Source of the DNA: Acetivibrio sp964564015
GTDB lineage: Bacteria > Bacillota > Clostridia > Acetivibrionales > Acetivibrionaceae
Direction of reading: 5' to 3'
Length of the DNA: 64,000 bases
NCBI GenBank assembly: GCA_964564015.1
Contig: CAZLZR010000004.1
Coordinates: 85,964-149,963 of the forward strand
Shown in pieces: positions 34,850 to 44,185 of the stretch. The notes below the pieces were generated by a model that worked only from the letters and a program-made list of their open reading frames with translations, searched no databases and was not told the origin of the DNA. Position numbers and translations under genes: made by a program. Each line of letters begins with the position of its first letter. The stretch's first letter is position 1.

Positions 34850-36037
34850 GTGTCTAAATCCAAAAGAGATATTGCTATACTAGTTATTATAGGATTAATT
34901 TTTTATAGCGTAATTTATTATAAATTTGTATTGGTAGATGCTATCGCTAAAGTTGAAGATATAAATTCGAAGATAGAACTTGCTGAAAAGAAAAAACAAA
35001 AGTTGGAAAACGACTTAAAAAATATTGAACAACTAAAGAGAAGTGTAGAAATGAAAAAAGTTCAGGATGATAGACTGGATAATTATCTGTTGGATGAAGC
35101 AAATCTTTCTGATAATATTGATTATGTTGACAAACTTATAAAATTATTTGACAACAGGATAACTGAAGCAAATATTAGTGAGCCTAAAGAAAATGTTTCA
35201 AATGAACTAAAATCAAAATATTATGAGTTTAGTATTCAAATGAAAGCAGCTCTTTCGTATGATCAAACTATGAATTTAGTTAATTATCTTGAAGGTGGTT
35301 CACAAAAGGTAAAGATTACAAAATTTGACATGAAACCTGATAATACAATTAATAATACAAATGGGGCTAATACTCCGAATGTTCCTAATGAGGTTGCAGT
35401 AAATAATGATAACTATGCTATAGATATGACTATAAACTTGTATTCTATAAGTTTAAATAGTTTGGATAAAGTATATGAATACAGCCGTAAAAATTTCTTA
35501 AGGCATTCTCCAAGAAATGAGGATGGAGTATTTTTTGCACCTGCATCGATTACATCAAGTATTGATAGTAATAATAGCAAATCGAGTGTGCCATCTTCAA
35601 GTGGCTCATCAACAGCGAGTGTAGAAGTTCAGAAAGACCTACAGATAATGATAGATAGCTTTCTTGCAGCTGGCTCTAATTTTTCGGTATATGCAAAAGG
35701 AGAATCACCCTTTGGGATAAAGACTACTGAACGTGTAAATGTAACAATAAATTTTCGAAAAGAAGATTATGACGTAAATGTTACAAATTCCTTGGGTAAA
35801 AGCTATAAAGTTAGTGGAAAGACTAAGAATGAAGTGATAGGTTTTTTTGTTACTACTTATTTTACTTATAATGTAAAGGAAAACAAAAATCTTGGTGCTG
35901 ATATACAGATTATTAACGATTCAGGAAAGAATATTAAGCTTTCATTAAACGATAAAAATAATTGTGTTGTATTTAAAGATAGAAGCGGAAATTTGATTAC
36001 TGGTAGTAGTAATTCTGAAAAGATATATATTTTATAG
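34850..36037 (+). CDS. pilO: PilO-like protein with extended C-terminus
   Basis: 395 residues, about twice the length of standard PilO (about 200). Residues 1-210 are PilO-like: one TM segment (IAILVIIGLIFYSVIYYKFVL), coiled coil (KKKQKLENDLKNIEQLKRSVE) and a ferredoxin-like domain. An Asn/Ser-rich linker (about 235-270) then leads to a second domain of about 130 residues that I do not recognise. GTG start follows the pilN stop by two bases. Probably forms the PilN-PilO alignment ring; the extra domain may contact the cell wall or surface. Confidence 0.75.
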   Translation: MSKSKRDIAILVIIGLIFYSVIYYKFVLVDAIAKVEDINSKIELAEKKKQKLENDLKNIEQLKRSVEMKKVQDDRLDNYLLDEANLSDNIDYVDKLIKLFDNRITEANISEPKENVSNELKSKYYEFSIQMKAALSYDQTMNLVNYLEGGSQKVKITKFDMKPDNTINNTNGANTPNVPNEVAVNNDNYAIDMTINLYSISLNSLDKVYEYSRKNFLRHSPRNEDGVFFAPASITSSIDSNNSKSSVPSSSGSSTASVEVQKDLQIMIDSFLAAGSNFSVYAKGESPFGIKTTERVNVTINFRKEDYDVNVTNSLGKSYKVSGKTKNEVIGFFVTTYFTYNVKENKNLGADIQIINDSGKNIKLSLNDKNNCVVFKDRSGNLITGSSNSEKIYIL

Positions 36038-36046
36038 GGTGGTATT

Positions 36047-36577
36047 ATGCTTAATTTATTTACAAATAAGCGTGGAATGACGATGCTGGAAGTGCTTATA
36101 TCTATAGCATTGCTTAGTCTGGTTTCTGTGCCTTTGATCATGAGTTTTATGAATTCATTGATGATGTCAAAGCTTTCAAAGAATCAGATTGAAGTGAATG
36201 CTGTTACCAGAGTTGTTAAAGAAGTAGTTACAAGTGGTTTTGCTAATAATTTGCCACTTAATAATTATGATATTGATGGGGATGGTAACTTAGTAGAGCA
36301 CCATTTAGATGTAAATGGTGATGGTATTGTTGGTGATCTTTATCTTGATTTGCTTAGAGTTACGCCTAGTAGCGAACCTGCAACATCTGGCGGTCTTTTA
36401 ATTCGTACCACACCTGAAATGTATATCCCTGGTTATGAAGATTATGTTTTTACAATTCACTATGATGCCAAGAATTATCATGATTCAAATTATGATACAA
36501 GAAATGTGCTTTTAACTATTTATGATAAAGAGAAAAATAAGGTTGTCAATAAGTTAAAAATCGCAGTAGATATATAG
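36047..36577 (+). CDS. Minor prepilin (PilV/GspI-like) with Ca-loop-like segment
   Basis: 176 residues. Leader MLNLFTNKRG precedes MTMLEVLISIALLSLVSVPLI, a prepilin with Glu5 and Met at +1. Within residues 85-105 are two Asp/Asn/Gly loops (YDIDGDGNLV and LDVNGDGIVGD) that look like calcium-binding loops of dockerins or EF-hands. A minor pilin of the pseudopilus class. GGGTGG site before the ATG. Confidence 0.85.
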   Translation: MLNLFTNKRGMTMLEVLISIALLSLVSVPLIMSFMNSLMMSKLSKNQIEVNAVTRVVKEVVTSGFANNLPLNNYDIDGDGNLVEHHLDVNGDGIVGDLYLDLLRVTPSSEPATSGGLLIRTTPEMYIPGYEDYVFTIHYDAKNYHDSNYDTRNVLLTIYDKEKNKVVNKLKIAVDI

Positions 36578-36621
36578 ATAAAACAATGCATTTTGATTGT
36601 TTGTATTTTTTGTGAGGGTGG

Positions 36622-39189
36622 GTGAAAATATTGAGAAAAATAACTTACACCAATGAAAATGGTTCTTCGTTAGCAATGGTAGTAATTATCTTGTCTGTAC
36701 TGACTATGCTCAGTGTAGTATTGTTGAATATGTCGATTCAGGGATTGGTACTTTCAAAACGCAGTAAGAATGTAGATTTTGCTTATTATGCAGGAGAGTC
36801 TGCAATTGAAAATTGGTTTAGTGAAATAGAAAAGAAATTAAGTACACCAAATGTTGGAAATGATTATCCAAGCAAGTATGTTGATACAACGCTCACTGGT
36901 AATACTCCAAAGTCAATTTGGCACTATGCAAATTGGTTGATAAATCATTACAATTTAAATAGTTTATCGACACAATATATAGATATTTCACATGTTGCTT
37001 CACCTGTTGCAGGTATTTCAGGAGCAAAATTTTCTGAAGTTAAATTTGAAGGTATAAAGATTGGAAATGTTGTAAAATCAGCTACGCAAGCTGATGAGAT
37101 AATAATTACTTTTGAAATGGTTGCGAATTCCAAATATTTTCCGGAATTTGAACCATACCAAGCAGGAAATAAAGAGATATTTGCAAAGCGGGATATAATT
37201 GTTAAGATACCATTACCTTCCAAAGGTTTCTTAACAGGAGCTATTTTTTCAATTAGAGATTTCTATGTGAGTGGAACTATAAACAGTAAAGACCCGCTTT
37301 CTGGTGATTATTCACTATCTGATTATGTTACTGCTGATATAAAGGGTGATGTTAGTGTTTTTGGCTCTTATACAGATGTTAAAAGCACTTCTCAGTATGG
37401 ATATGGTGGTATATATGCTTTAAATAATGCAAAAATAAACATTGATGGTAATGCATATAGCAGAAGTTTAATAAGGGCTGGTCGTTATGGAACCAGTGAT
37501 CCTATTGAAAAGACAGAGGTATATTTTGTAGATGCTATATATCCTGATAATAGCGAAATTAGAATAAAAAAGGATGCAATAGCACAAAGTCTTCATATTT
37601 TTGGAGCAAAAGACAAGATTGTGGCTTATCGAAATGTATATACACTTGATGATATGGAAATTAACGGAATTGACTCCGTTTTAGCTGTGAATGGTAGTTT
37701 TTTTGGATTATCAAGAGGTGGACCTACTTCTAATCATGATGAGTCAAGTGCTATTGTAAATAGTGCTGTTGTACACCATATGTTTGATAGTGATGTTCTT
37801 GAAGAAGCGAAGAAATCGAGGGTAGTTATAAACGGAGATGTAATTGTTGGTGGCGGAACATTTAAGGTTAAAGCAAATGGAACTAAGATTGGACAGATTG
37901 AAGATGTATCTGTTGTTTGGAATAATTTGGGGTATCCATATTATAAAGATTCCGTTGATGCTGATTTCGATCCAGATCCCAATCTATATCATAGTAAACT
38001 AAGGGCTGCATCAAATATTTCAGCACCATTTAATATTTTTCAAAAGTGGTTTCCAAAGGATACTGAATCTGAAATTGAAAATTGGTTAATTGAAATAGAT
38101 AATGAAAGGAAAGGTTTGACAGTGATTTTTGATAATAATCCTGGAGTTTTAAGAGGATTTTGGAATTATGAAGTGGCAGCTAACGATAAATTATATATGA
38201 ATGCTGACGCAGGAATATCTGTTTATCCTACTACAAATGATTTTACCCAGAATTTATATTGTGCATCTAATTACTGGATAGATAATATTTTTAATGGTGA
38301 AAACACTTTGAAGTTTAAGGAAGATTATTGGAACGATATAGATACTTTGCCAGAAATTGATTATGAACTAGTGTTTAGACTTCCTTACTCACCTCCAGTT
38401 ACACCAACACCGGATCCAGCTGCAAGCCCTGCACCAACACCAAAAGTACCTCCATCGCTTGATCAATTGAAGCAGGAGCTTGAAGCACATATAGAACAGT
38501 TGGCAAATAGGGATTATGCCGGTTCTGATTGGATTGTTAATGATACTGGCAAGTTTAATGAGATGCTTAAGGCCATAGATGATAAGGATGACGCTTGGTC
38601 TTCAAATCCCTACTATTTGTGTATAGAGAATAATGAGGCTGCGTTACCTGACAGTATTAACATTAAAGATGCTTTAGGTTTTGACATATATGCGGAGTGT
38701 TTAAATGATACAGATAGGGATGAAGAGTATTATCTTATCGTAAATAAGGATCCCAAAATTGAATTAGTGGTATCAGGGTATTTCAATGGGATAATTTTTA
38801 CAACAGGCAGAGTTAAGTTAGAAGAGGGAGCTAACATATATGGCTCAATAGTATCGGCAGGTGGCGGAAGCTATAATGCAACAACAAATGATTTCGAGGT
38901 TGATGTTAGTTCAATAAAAGTTAGTGACACTCCTGATAAAATAAAAGAACTTGATGAAGGAAAACTAGCTGGAGTATATTTTAAAGCTACTGGAGCAGGG
39001 GTAAAAAAAGTAGCGATCGACTTTTATCTTGGGAAAACTTATACAGAAGTTATTAATGAGGGTAAAAGTATAGACTCAACTTTGGTACCGGTTGGCCAAC
39101 CAGAGAAATATTATCTCAATCAGGCTGCAAGGTTAAATTTGTTAAAGAAATTTGAAGATAATTCTATAGACTTGTATGACATATTTTAA
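36622..39189 (+). CDS. PilX-like pilus-associated giant minor prepilin
   Basis: 855 residues. The N-terminus NENGSSLAMVVIILSVLTMLSVVLLNMS is the PilX-type hydrophobic helix. GTG at 36622 or TTG at 36631 could start it; the purine run GAGGGTGGG fits the latter slightly better. The large body resembles polymer-forming/beta-helix segments (KINIDGNAYSRSL, SRVVINGDVIVGGGTFKV), a Pro-rich linker (PPVTPTPDPAASPAP), then a C-terminal domain. It may be a pilus-tip adhesin. Far larger than classical PilX (about 160-200 residues). Confidence 0.75.
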   Translation: MKILRKITYTNENGSSLAMVVIILSVLTMLSVVLLNMSIQGLVLSKRSKNVDFAYYAGESAIENWFSEIEKKLSTPNVGNDYPSKYVDTTLTGNTPKSIWHYANWLINHYNLNSLSTQYIDISHVASPVAGISGAKFSEVKFEGIKIGNVVKSATQADEIIITFEMVANSKYFPEFEPYQAGNKEIFAKRDIIVKIPLPSKGFLTGAIFSIRDFYVSGTINSKDPLSGDYSLSDYVTADIKGDVSVFGSYTDVKSTSQYGYGGIYALNNAKINIDGNAYSRSLIRAGRYGTSDPIEKTEVYFVDAIYPDNSEIRIKKDAIAQSLHIFGAKDKIVAYRNVYTLDDMEINGIDSVLAVNGSFFGLSRGGPTSNHDESSAIVNSAVVHHMFDSDVLEEAKKSRVVINGDVIVGGGTFKVKANGTKIGQIEDVSVVWNNLGYPYYKDSVDADFDPDPNLYHSKLRAASNISAPFNIFQKWFPKDTESEIENWLIEIDNERKGLTVIFDNNPGVLRGFWNYEVAANDKLYMNADAGISVYPTTNDFTQNLYCASNYWIDNIFNGENTLKFKEDYWNDIDTLPEIDYELVFRLPYSPPVTPTPDPAASPAPTPKVPPSLDQLKQELEAHIEQLANRDYAGSDWIVNDTGKFNEMLKAIDDKDDAWSSNPYYLCIENNEAALPDSINIKDALGFDIYAECLNDTDRDEEYYLIVNKDPKIELVVSGYFNGIIFTTGRVKLEEGANIYGSIVSAGGGSYNATTNDFEVDVSSIKVSDTPDKIKELDEGKLAGVYFKATGAGVKKVAIDFYLGKTYTEVINEGKSIDSTLVPVGQPEKYYLNQAARLNLLKKFEDNSIDLYDIF

Positions 39190-39205
39190 TTATGGGGTGG
39201 ATTGA

Positions 39206-40408
39206 ATGAATAATAAGTTGAAAATATTTACTATTATGACATTGGTTGCAGGAATGGTAATGAGTACTGGATGTTCAATACTGTTTAAAAAGGATAAACC
39301 GGTTCCTGATGAGCAGAAGAAAATAGAAACACCTGATACAAGTGTAGCTGAAGATGCTAAAGTTCATGAAATTATTGACAAGTATTTTACATCTATTTTT
39401 TCAAAACCTGTTTCAACCTACGATCAAAATGTGGTTACCGGTACAATTTATCCTGATATTCAACCGTTTATTGCTAAAAGAACTGTTGATGAGGCAAATG
39501 CCAATCCGGAAATAGGAATTCATATGCCAAGAATAGTTGAATTAAATGGTCTTAATATAATTGAATATGAATTGTTAAAGGACGCTAGTGGCAAGTCAAA
39601 AATTGATACTAATTTTATTGGAAAAACCGGAGATAATTTTTTGTATTTTGTAAAAATTGACGTTAAGGCTAAAACATTGTTAGAGGCAGATTTTGCCAAA
39701 TATTATGTTCAAAATCAGCAAACAAAATTATATCAAAAGAATCCTTCTGCTGTTATTGATGAAAATCTTTGCGATTATATCAAAGTACAATTAAAATATG
39801 ACCTTGAAGTTACAAGGGAGGGCGAAGAATACAAGATTGTGACACATAAGGAAGCCAACTATAAGCCCGGAATAAAAAATAGGCTGTTTAAGTTAAATAA
39901 CGAATTTATTGATAGAACTCTATATATTGATGTGGAAAATGAAGAGGAAAAGAAAATTTATGAGAATGAGAAAACTTTGATTGAAAACTTTTTTAACAAT
40001 CTTTTAGTGCTAGACAAGGAAAGAATGATATTACTTAAAAGCAAATATGATATGAACACTTTGGAGTTTTCAAGTTTCTTAACAAAACTTGGTGTTACAA
40101 AGAAGGATGAAAAGGATCTTGTATTAATTGCTGACGATTACAAAAAGAAGTTCACCTTTAACTCATTACCGTTACAGTTGAATATGGATAAGATACAAAA
40201 GTATAATGATATTAAGGTTGAAATTCATCCAGGGTATTCACAAAAAAATAAAAGGTATTTTGTTACTTTAGAAGCATCTGTTATACAGTCAAATGGTATG
40301 GTGGGTGAAGAAGTGGTATATTTATATGATTATTATGTAACATTAAAAATTGTTAATGACAAATTGCTAATTGATGGTATTGAATTAAATGAATATTATA
40401 AAAAGTAG
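39206..40408 (+). CDS. Lipoprotein of the pilus operon
   Basis: 400 residues with a lipobox MSTGC at residues 20-24. Two similar folds seem present: one up to about 230, the second with IENFFNNLLVLDKER and LKIVNDKLLIDGIELNE. I recognise no family. GGGGTGG site; it starts 17 bases after the PilX-like gene and is followed by a terminator, so it is the last gene of the operon. It may help assemble or anchor pili at the cell wall. Confidence 0.7.
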   Translation: MNNKLKIFTIMTLVAGMVMSTGCSILFKKDKPVPDEQKKIETPDTSVAEDAKVHEIIDKYFTSIFSKPVSTYDQNVVTGTIYPDIQPFIAKRTVDEANANPEIGIHMPRIVELNGLNIIEYELLKDASGKSKIDTNFIGKTGDNFLYFVKIDVKAKTLLEADFAKYYVQNQQTKLYQKNPSAVIDENLCDYIKVQLKYDLEVTREGEEYKIVTHKEANYKPGIKNRLFKLNNEFIDRTLYIDVENEEEKKIYENEKTLIENFFNNLLVLDKERMILLKSKYDMNTLEFSSFLTKLGVTKKDEKDLVLIADDYKKKFTFNSLPLQLNMDKIQKYNDIKVEIHPGYSQKNKRYFVTLEASVIQSNGMVGEEVVYLYDYYVTLKIVNDKLLIDGIELNEYYKK

Positions 40409-40423
40409 TATATTATTCACATA

Positions 40424-40460
40424 GAATAACTCCCTTTATCACAAGGGAGTTATTTTTAAT
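40424..40460 (+). terminator. Rho-independent terminator of the pil operon
   Basis: AATAACTCCCTT pairs with AAGGGAGTTATT over a six-base loop, followed by TTTAAT. Confidence 0.8.
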
Positions 40461-40593
40461 GTTATTGGAAATATAGAAATTGTAGTAACGAGAAAAGCAA
40501 ATTTTATTTATACTTATTATTTATACTTAATTGTAATAAAATTATTTTTAAAATCAATACTATAGGTAAGATTTATTATAGGGATGTGATGAT

Positions 40594-41358
40594 TTGAACG
40601 GAGAGAATAAAGTAACATTTAGCAAAGCTTCAAATATTGAAGAAATTGTAGAAGATATAGATAAGAAAAATGAAATTCAAGAAATAAAGGAGTTGGGAAA
40701 GACTTCAGTATCAAATGAGAAAGGTAATATACATTGTTTAACAGTTATAGGACAGATAGAGGGACATATTGTGCTTCCTCCTCAGAATAAAACAACTAAA
40801 TATGAACATGTAATACCACAATTGGTAGCGATTGAGGAAAGCAAGGAAATTGATGGCTTGTTGCTTATTTTAAACACTGTTGGTGGAGATGTTGAAGCCG
40901 GACTTGCTATAGCTGAAATGATAGCAAGTATGTCAAAACCTACAGTATCACTTGTGTTAGGAGGTGGACACAGCATAGGAGTTCCAATGGCTGTATCTAC
41001 AAAATACTCTTTTATTGCACCGTCAGCTACTATGACAATACATCCAATCAGGTTGAATGGTATGGTAATAGGTGTTCCGCAAACTTTTGAATATTTTGAC
41101 AAAATGCAGGAGCGGGTTGTACAATTTGTGGCAAAGAACAGCCAAATATCTAAGGAGACTTTTAGAAGCCTTATGTTAAAAACAGGAGAGTTGGCAAATG
41201 ACGTGGGAACTATTTTATTTGGTGAAGAGGCAGTAAAGCAAGGACTTATCGATGGAACAGGTGGCCTGCATGAAGCATTAAGTAAGCTATATGAATTAAT
41301 AGATATGAAAAAAAAGGATGATAATAGTTACATAAATACTAAGGAGGATTTGCAGTGA
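40594..41358 (+). CDS. tepA: ClpP-class serine protease TepA
   Basis: 254 residues of the ClpP/crotonase fold, translocation-enhancing protein branch. Catalytic Ser127 lies in GGGHSIGVPMA and His150 in TMTIHP; a GGDVEAGLAI turn precedes. A charged extension of about 45 residues lies before the core. The start is TTG at 40594 with GGGATG upstream. In Bacillus tepA sits before ylzJ and spoIIIE, the same order as here. In Bacillus it affects protein export; in Clostridium the role is less known. Confidence 0.9.
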   Translation: MNGENKVTFSKASNIEEIVEDIDKKNEIQEIKELGKTSVSNEKGNIHCLTVIGQIEGHIVLPPQNKTTKYEHVIPQLVAIEESKEIDGLLLILNTVGGDVEAGLAIAEMIASMSKPTVSLVLGGGHSIGVPMAVSTKYSFIAPSATMTIHPIRLNGMVIGVPQTFEYFDKMQERVVQFVAKNSQISKETFRSLMLKTGELANDVGTILFGEEAVKQGLIDGTGGLHEALSKLYELIDMKKKDDNSYINTKEDLQ

Positions 41359-41573
41359 TATTGTATTCTATAATTCCTATAGAATCTGTTTTTAGTAAAA
41401 TGGATACAAATATAAGCAATGATATAATTGAAATTGAATATGAAGGTGAAAAAGTTGAAGTTTTCTTGTTGTCAAATAACACCTATATTGTTAATAGAGT
41501 AATAAGCACATCCTTAAAAGCATATTTAAATCCAAAGCTTATGCCAGGTCGGATAATTGAAGGGAATTTTTAG
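41355..41573 (+). CDS. YlzJ-like protein
   Basis: 72 residues. MILYSIIPIESVF at the start and the closing RVISTSLKAYLNPKLMPG fit the YlzJ-like family, of unknown function. It overlaps tepA by four bases and keeps the conserved tepA-ylzJ-spoIIIE order. AAGGAGG site in the tepA 3' end. Confidence 0.8.
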   Translation: MILYSIIPIESVFSKMDTNISNDIIEIEYEGEKVEVFLLSNNTYIVNRVISTSLKAYLNPKLMPGRIIEGNF

Positions 41574-41722
41574 TGTTGATTTTATATCGAAATAGAATAA
41601 TTTGCTTTTTAATTCATTGGTTCAATATAAAAAATAGTACATGAAATGGTTGTAGATAAAACCCTTAAAATGTGATATATTATGGTATGTATGCTTTTTC
41701 ACATTTATCTGGGGGTGTCAAA

Positions 41723-44080
41723 GTGAAAATCAAGAAGGTACAAAAGAAGAAGTATAAAAAAAAGCAGAATGGGATATTTAAATATAACAATGAGATTATT
41801 GGTATTCTATTGCTTGCCTTTGGAATTCTTATTTTGCTAGGTATTTACTTTAATGGATCAATTGGGGTATTTGGTAATATAGTAAAAAGTATAGTGTTAG
41901 GTTTTACAGGTCCGGTTGGATTCATCATACCACTTATTTTAATTGTGTACGGAGTACTGGTGATTTTTAAGAGAAATACCGAAAATGTAAACTCGAGGTT
42001 GGGACACATTTCCATACTTATGCTTTTAATATCTGCATTGATACAGACAGGGCACTATAGAGAACTCGATTATATAAATATGAGCACCATGAATTACCTG
42101 ATTAAATTTTATAACGATGGGAATGCATTAAAAGGTGGAGGAATTTTTGGCGGAATAGTCAGCATTCCGTTTCTTTTGCTCTTTAAAAACCTTGGTACAA
42201 TTATTATTATCAGTACAATAGCTATTATAGATATAATATTATTGACCAATATATCGATTGCAGGTATTGTGATCGGAATAAAGAATACTTTATCAGGAAC
42301 TGTTGACAGGGTGAAGGAAAGTATTAAATCGCCTGAGTCCGATAATGATGATGTCAACGTGGGATTTGAACCTGATATTGTAATGAATGGCAAGAAACTT
42401 GAAAAAGGCAAAGTCATTGATATTAATATTAAGAAAGCCGCAAGTGAAACAAAAGAACAAAAGGGTGACGTTCAGAAAATTGAGATTAAGAATTTCAAGC
42501 ACGAGGATGAGAATGTAGAATTAATTGTAAAGGATTTGAAGAAAAAGGAAAATCATGCGGCAGAAATGGAAAAGTTCAAAGAATCTGTGGATAATGAAAT
42601 TTCTCATAAGGTGAAGACCAATATAAATTACAAGTATCCGGATGCTTCACTTCTGGAGGATAATAAAAATGGAGTGGGTAATTCCACAGACTTCAGGAAT
42701 GCAGCACTTAAAGGTGCAAAGAAGCTTGAGGAAACATTGAATAGCTTCGGTGTTGAGGCAAAAGTAGTAAATGTCAGCAGGGGACCTGCCGTTACACGTT
42801 ATGAACTTCAGCCAAGTCCCGGAGTAAAAGTTAGTAAAATTGTCAACTTATCGGATGATATATCTCTGAATCTTGCAGCATCAGGTGTAAGGATTGAGGC
42901 GCCTATTCCGGGTAAAGCTGCAATTGGGATTGAGGTACCGAACAAGGAGGTTGAAGCTGTATTTCTAAAAGAAGTAATTGCATCGAAGGAATTTAAGGAA
43001 CATCCATCCCGTTTGGCTTTTTCACTTGGGAAAGACATATCAGGACAGAATATGGTTGCTGACATTGGAAAAATGCCACACCTATTGGTTGCCGGTGCTA
43101 CGGGTTCAGGAAAGAGTGTTTGTATAAACAGTATTATCGTAAGTCTATTGTATAAAGCATCTCCAAGTGAAGTAAAGCTGCTTATGGTAGACCCAAAGGT
43201 TGTTGAATTGGGAATATATAACGGAATACCTCATTTGCTTATACCGGTTGTAACAGACCCCAAAAAGGCAGCGGGAGCTTTGAATTGGGCAGTTCAGGAG
43301 ATGGTTAACAGATACAAGCTTTTTGCAGAAAAGGGTGTCAGGGACATTAAGGGATATAACGCAATAGTAAAGCCGGAATCAAATGAAGAGCCGTTACCGC
43401 ATATTGTAATTATAATTGATGAGCTTGCAGACCTTATGATGGTTGCACCAAATGATGTGGAAGATGCGATATGCAGACTTGCACAGATGGCAAGGGCTGC
43501 AGGAATGCATTTGGTTATAGCAACTCAAAGGCCTTCAGTTGATGTCATAACCGGTGTAATTAAAGCCAATATCCCTTCAAGAATAGCTTTTGCCGTATCA
43601 TCACAGGTGGATTCAAGGACTATTCTGGATATGGCGGGAGCTGAAAAACTCCTTGGTAAAGGTGATATGTTGTTCTATCCTGTTGGTGAACCAAAACCTA
43701 TAAGGGTTAAGGGGACATTTGTGTCGGACAAGGAAGTTGAAAGTGTTGTAGAATACATTAAGGCTCAAGGAGCAGCTGAATACAATGAAAACATAATTGA
43801 AGAATTAAACAGTGAAAAGGAAACTCATGAAGAAGATCCGGGAGATAACGACGAGCTTCTTCCTCAAGCAGTTGAACTGGTTGTGGAAGCAGGGCAGGCG
43901 TCGGTTTCATTGATACAGAGAAAATTTAAAGTTGGCTACGCAAGAGCTGCAAGAATTGTTGACCAAATGGAGGCAAGAGGTATAGTTGGAGGATTTGAAG
44001 GCAGTAAACCAAGGCAGGTACTGATTTCAAAACAACAGTGGCAGGAATTGAATATGAGAAATGAGTCAAATGCGGAATAA
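41723..44080 (+). CDS. DNA translocase FtsK/SpoIIIE
   Basis: 785 residues from GTG at 41723 (GGGGGTG before it); a longer frame to 41672 has no site. Four N-terminal membrane segments (about 25-165), an acidic/Lys linker, then the FtsK motor: GATGSGKSV Walker A, VVIIIDELADLMMV Walker B, QMARAAGMHLVIATQRPSVDVITG. The C-terminal gamma winged helix (AGQASVSLIQRKFKVGYARAARI...MEARGIV) reads DNA polarity. It pumps chromosomal DNA at septa, including into the forespore. Neighbouring tepA/ylzJ and the sporulation genes favour SpoIIIE. Confidence 0.95.
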   Translation: MKIKKVQKKKYKKKQNGIFKYNNEIIGILLLAFGILILLGIYFNGSIGVFGNIVKSIVLGFTGPVGFIIPLILIVYGVLVIFKRNTENVNSRLGHISILMLLISALIQTGHYRELDYINMSTMNYLIKFYNDGNALKGGGIFGGIVSIPFLLLFKNLGTIIIISTIAIIDIILLTNISIAGIVIGIKNTLSGTVDRVKESIKSPESDNDDVNVGFEPDIVMNGKKLEKGKVIDINIKKAASETKEQKGDVQKIEIKNFKHEDENVELIVKDLKKKENHAAEMEKFKESVDNEISHKVKTNINYKYPDASLLEDNKNGVGNSTDFRNAALKGAKKLEETLNSFGVEAKVVNVSRGPAVTRYELQPSPGVKVSKIVNLSDDISLNLAASGVRIEAPIPGKAAIGIEVPNKEVEAVFLKEVIASKEFKEHPSRLAFSLGKDISGQNMVADIGKMPHLLVAGATGSGKSVCINSIIVSLLYKASPSEVKLLMVDPKVVELGIYNGIPHLLIPVVTDPKKAAGALNWAVQEMVNRYKLFAEKGVRDIKGYNAIVKPESNEEPLPHIVIIIDELADLMMVAPNDVEDAICRLAQMARAAGMHLVIATQRPSVDVITGVIKANIPSRIAFAVSSQVDSRTILDMAGAEKLLGKGDMLFYPVGEPKPIRVKGTFVSDKEVESVVEYIKAQGAAEYNENIIEELNSEKETHEEDPGDNDELLPQAVELVVEAGQASVSLIQRKFKVGYARAARIVDQMEARGIVGGFEGSKPRQVLISKQQWQELNMRNESNAE

Positions 44081-44127
44081 ATTTCTTTATTGAGATATGA
44101 TTCAGTGTAATGTAAGACAGAAAAATA

Positions 44128-44172
44128 TACAATGCAATTCGTTATTTTGGTTGAATTGCATTGTATGTTTTT
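44128..44172. terminator. Bidirectional terminator between convergent genes
   Basis: TACAATGCAATTC pairs with GAATTGCATTGTA; TGTTTTTT follows on the + strand and a T-rich run (from AAAAATA) on the minus strand. Lies between spoIIIE and the convergent membrane/TPR gene. Confidence 0.8.
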
Positions 44173-44185
44173 TATTATCCTTAAA

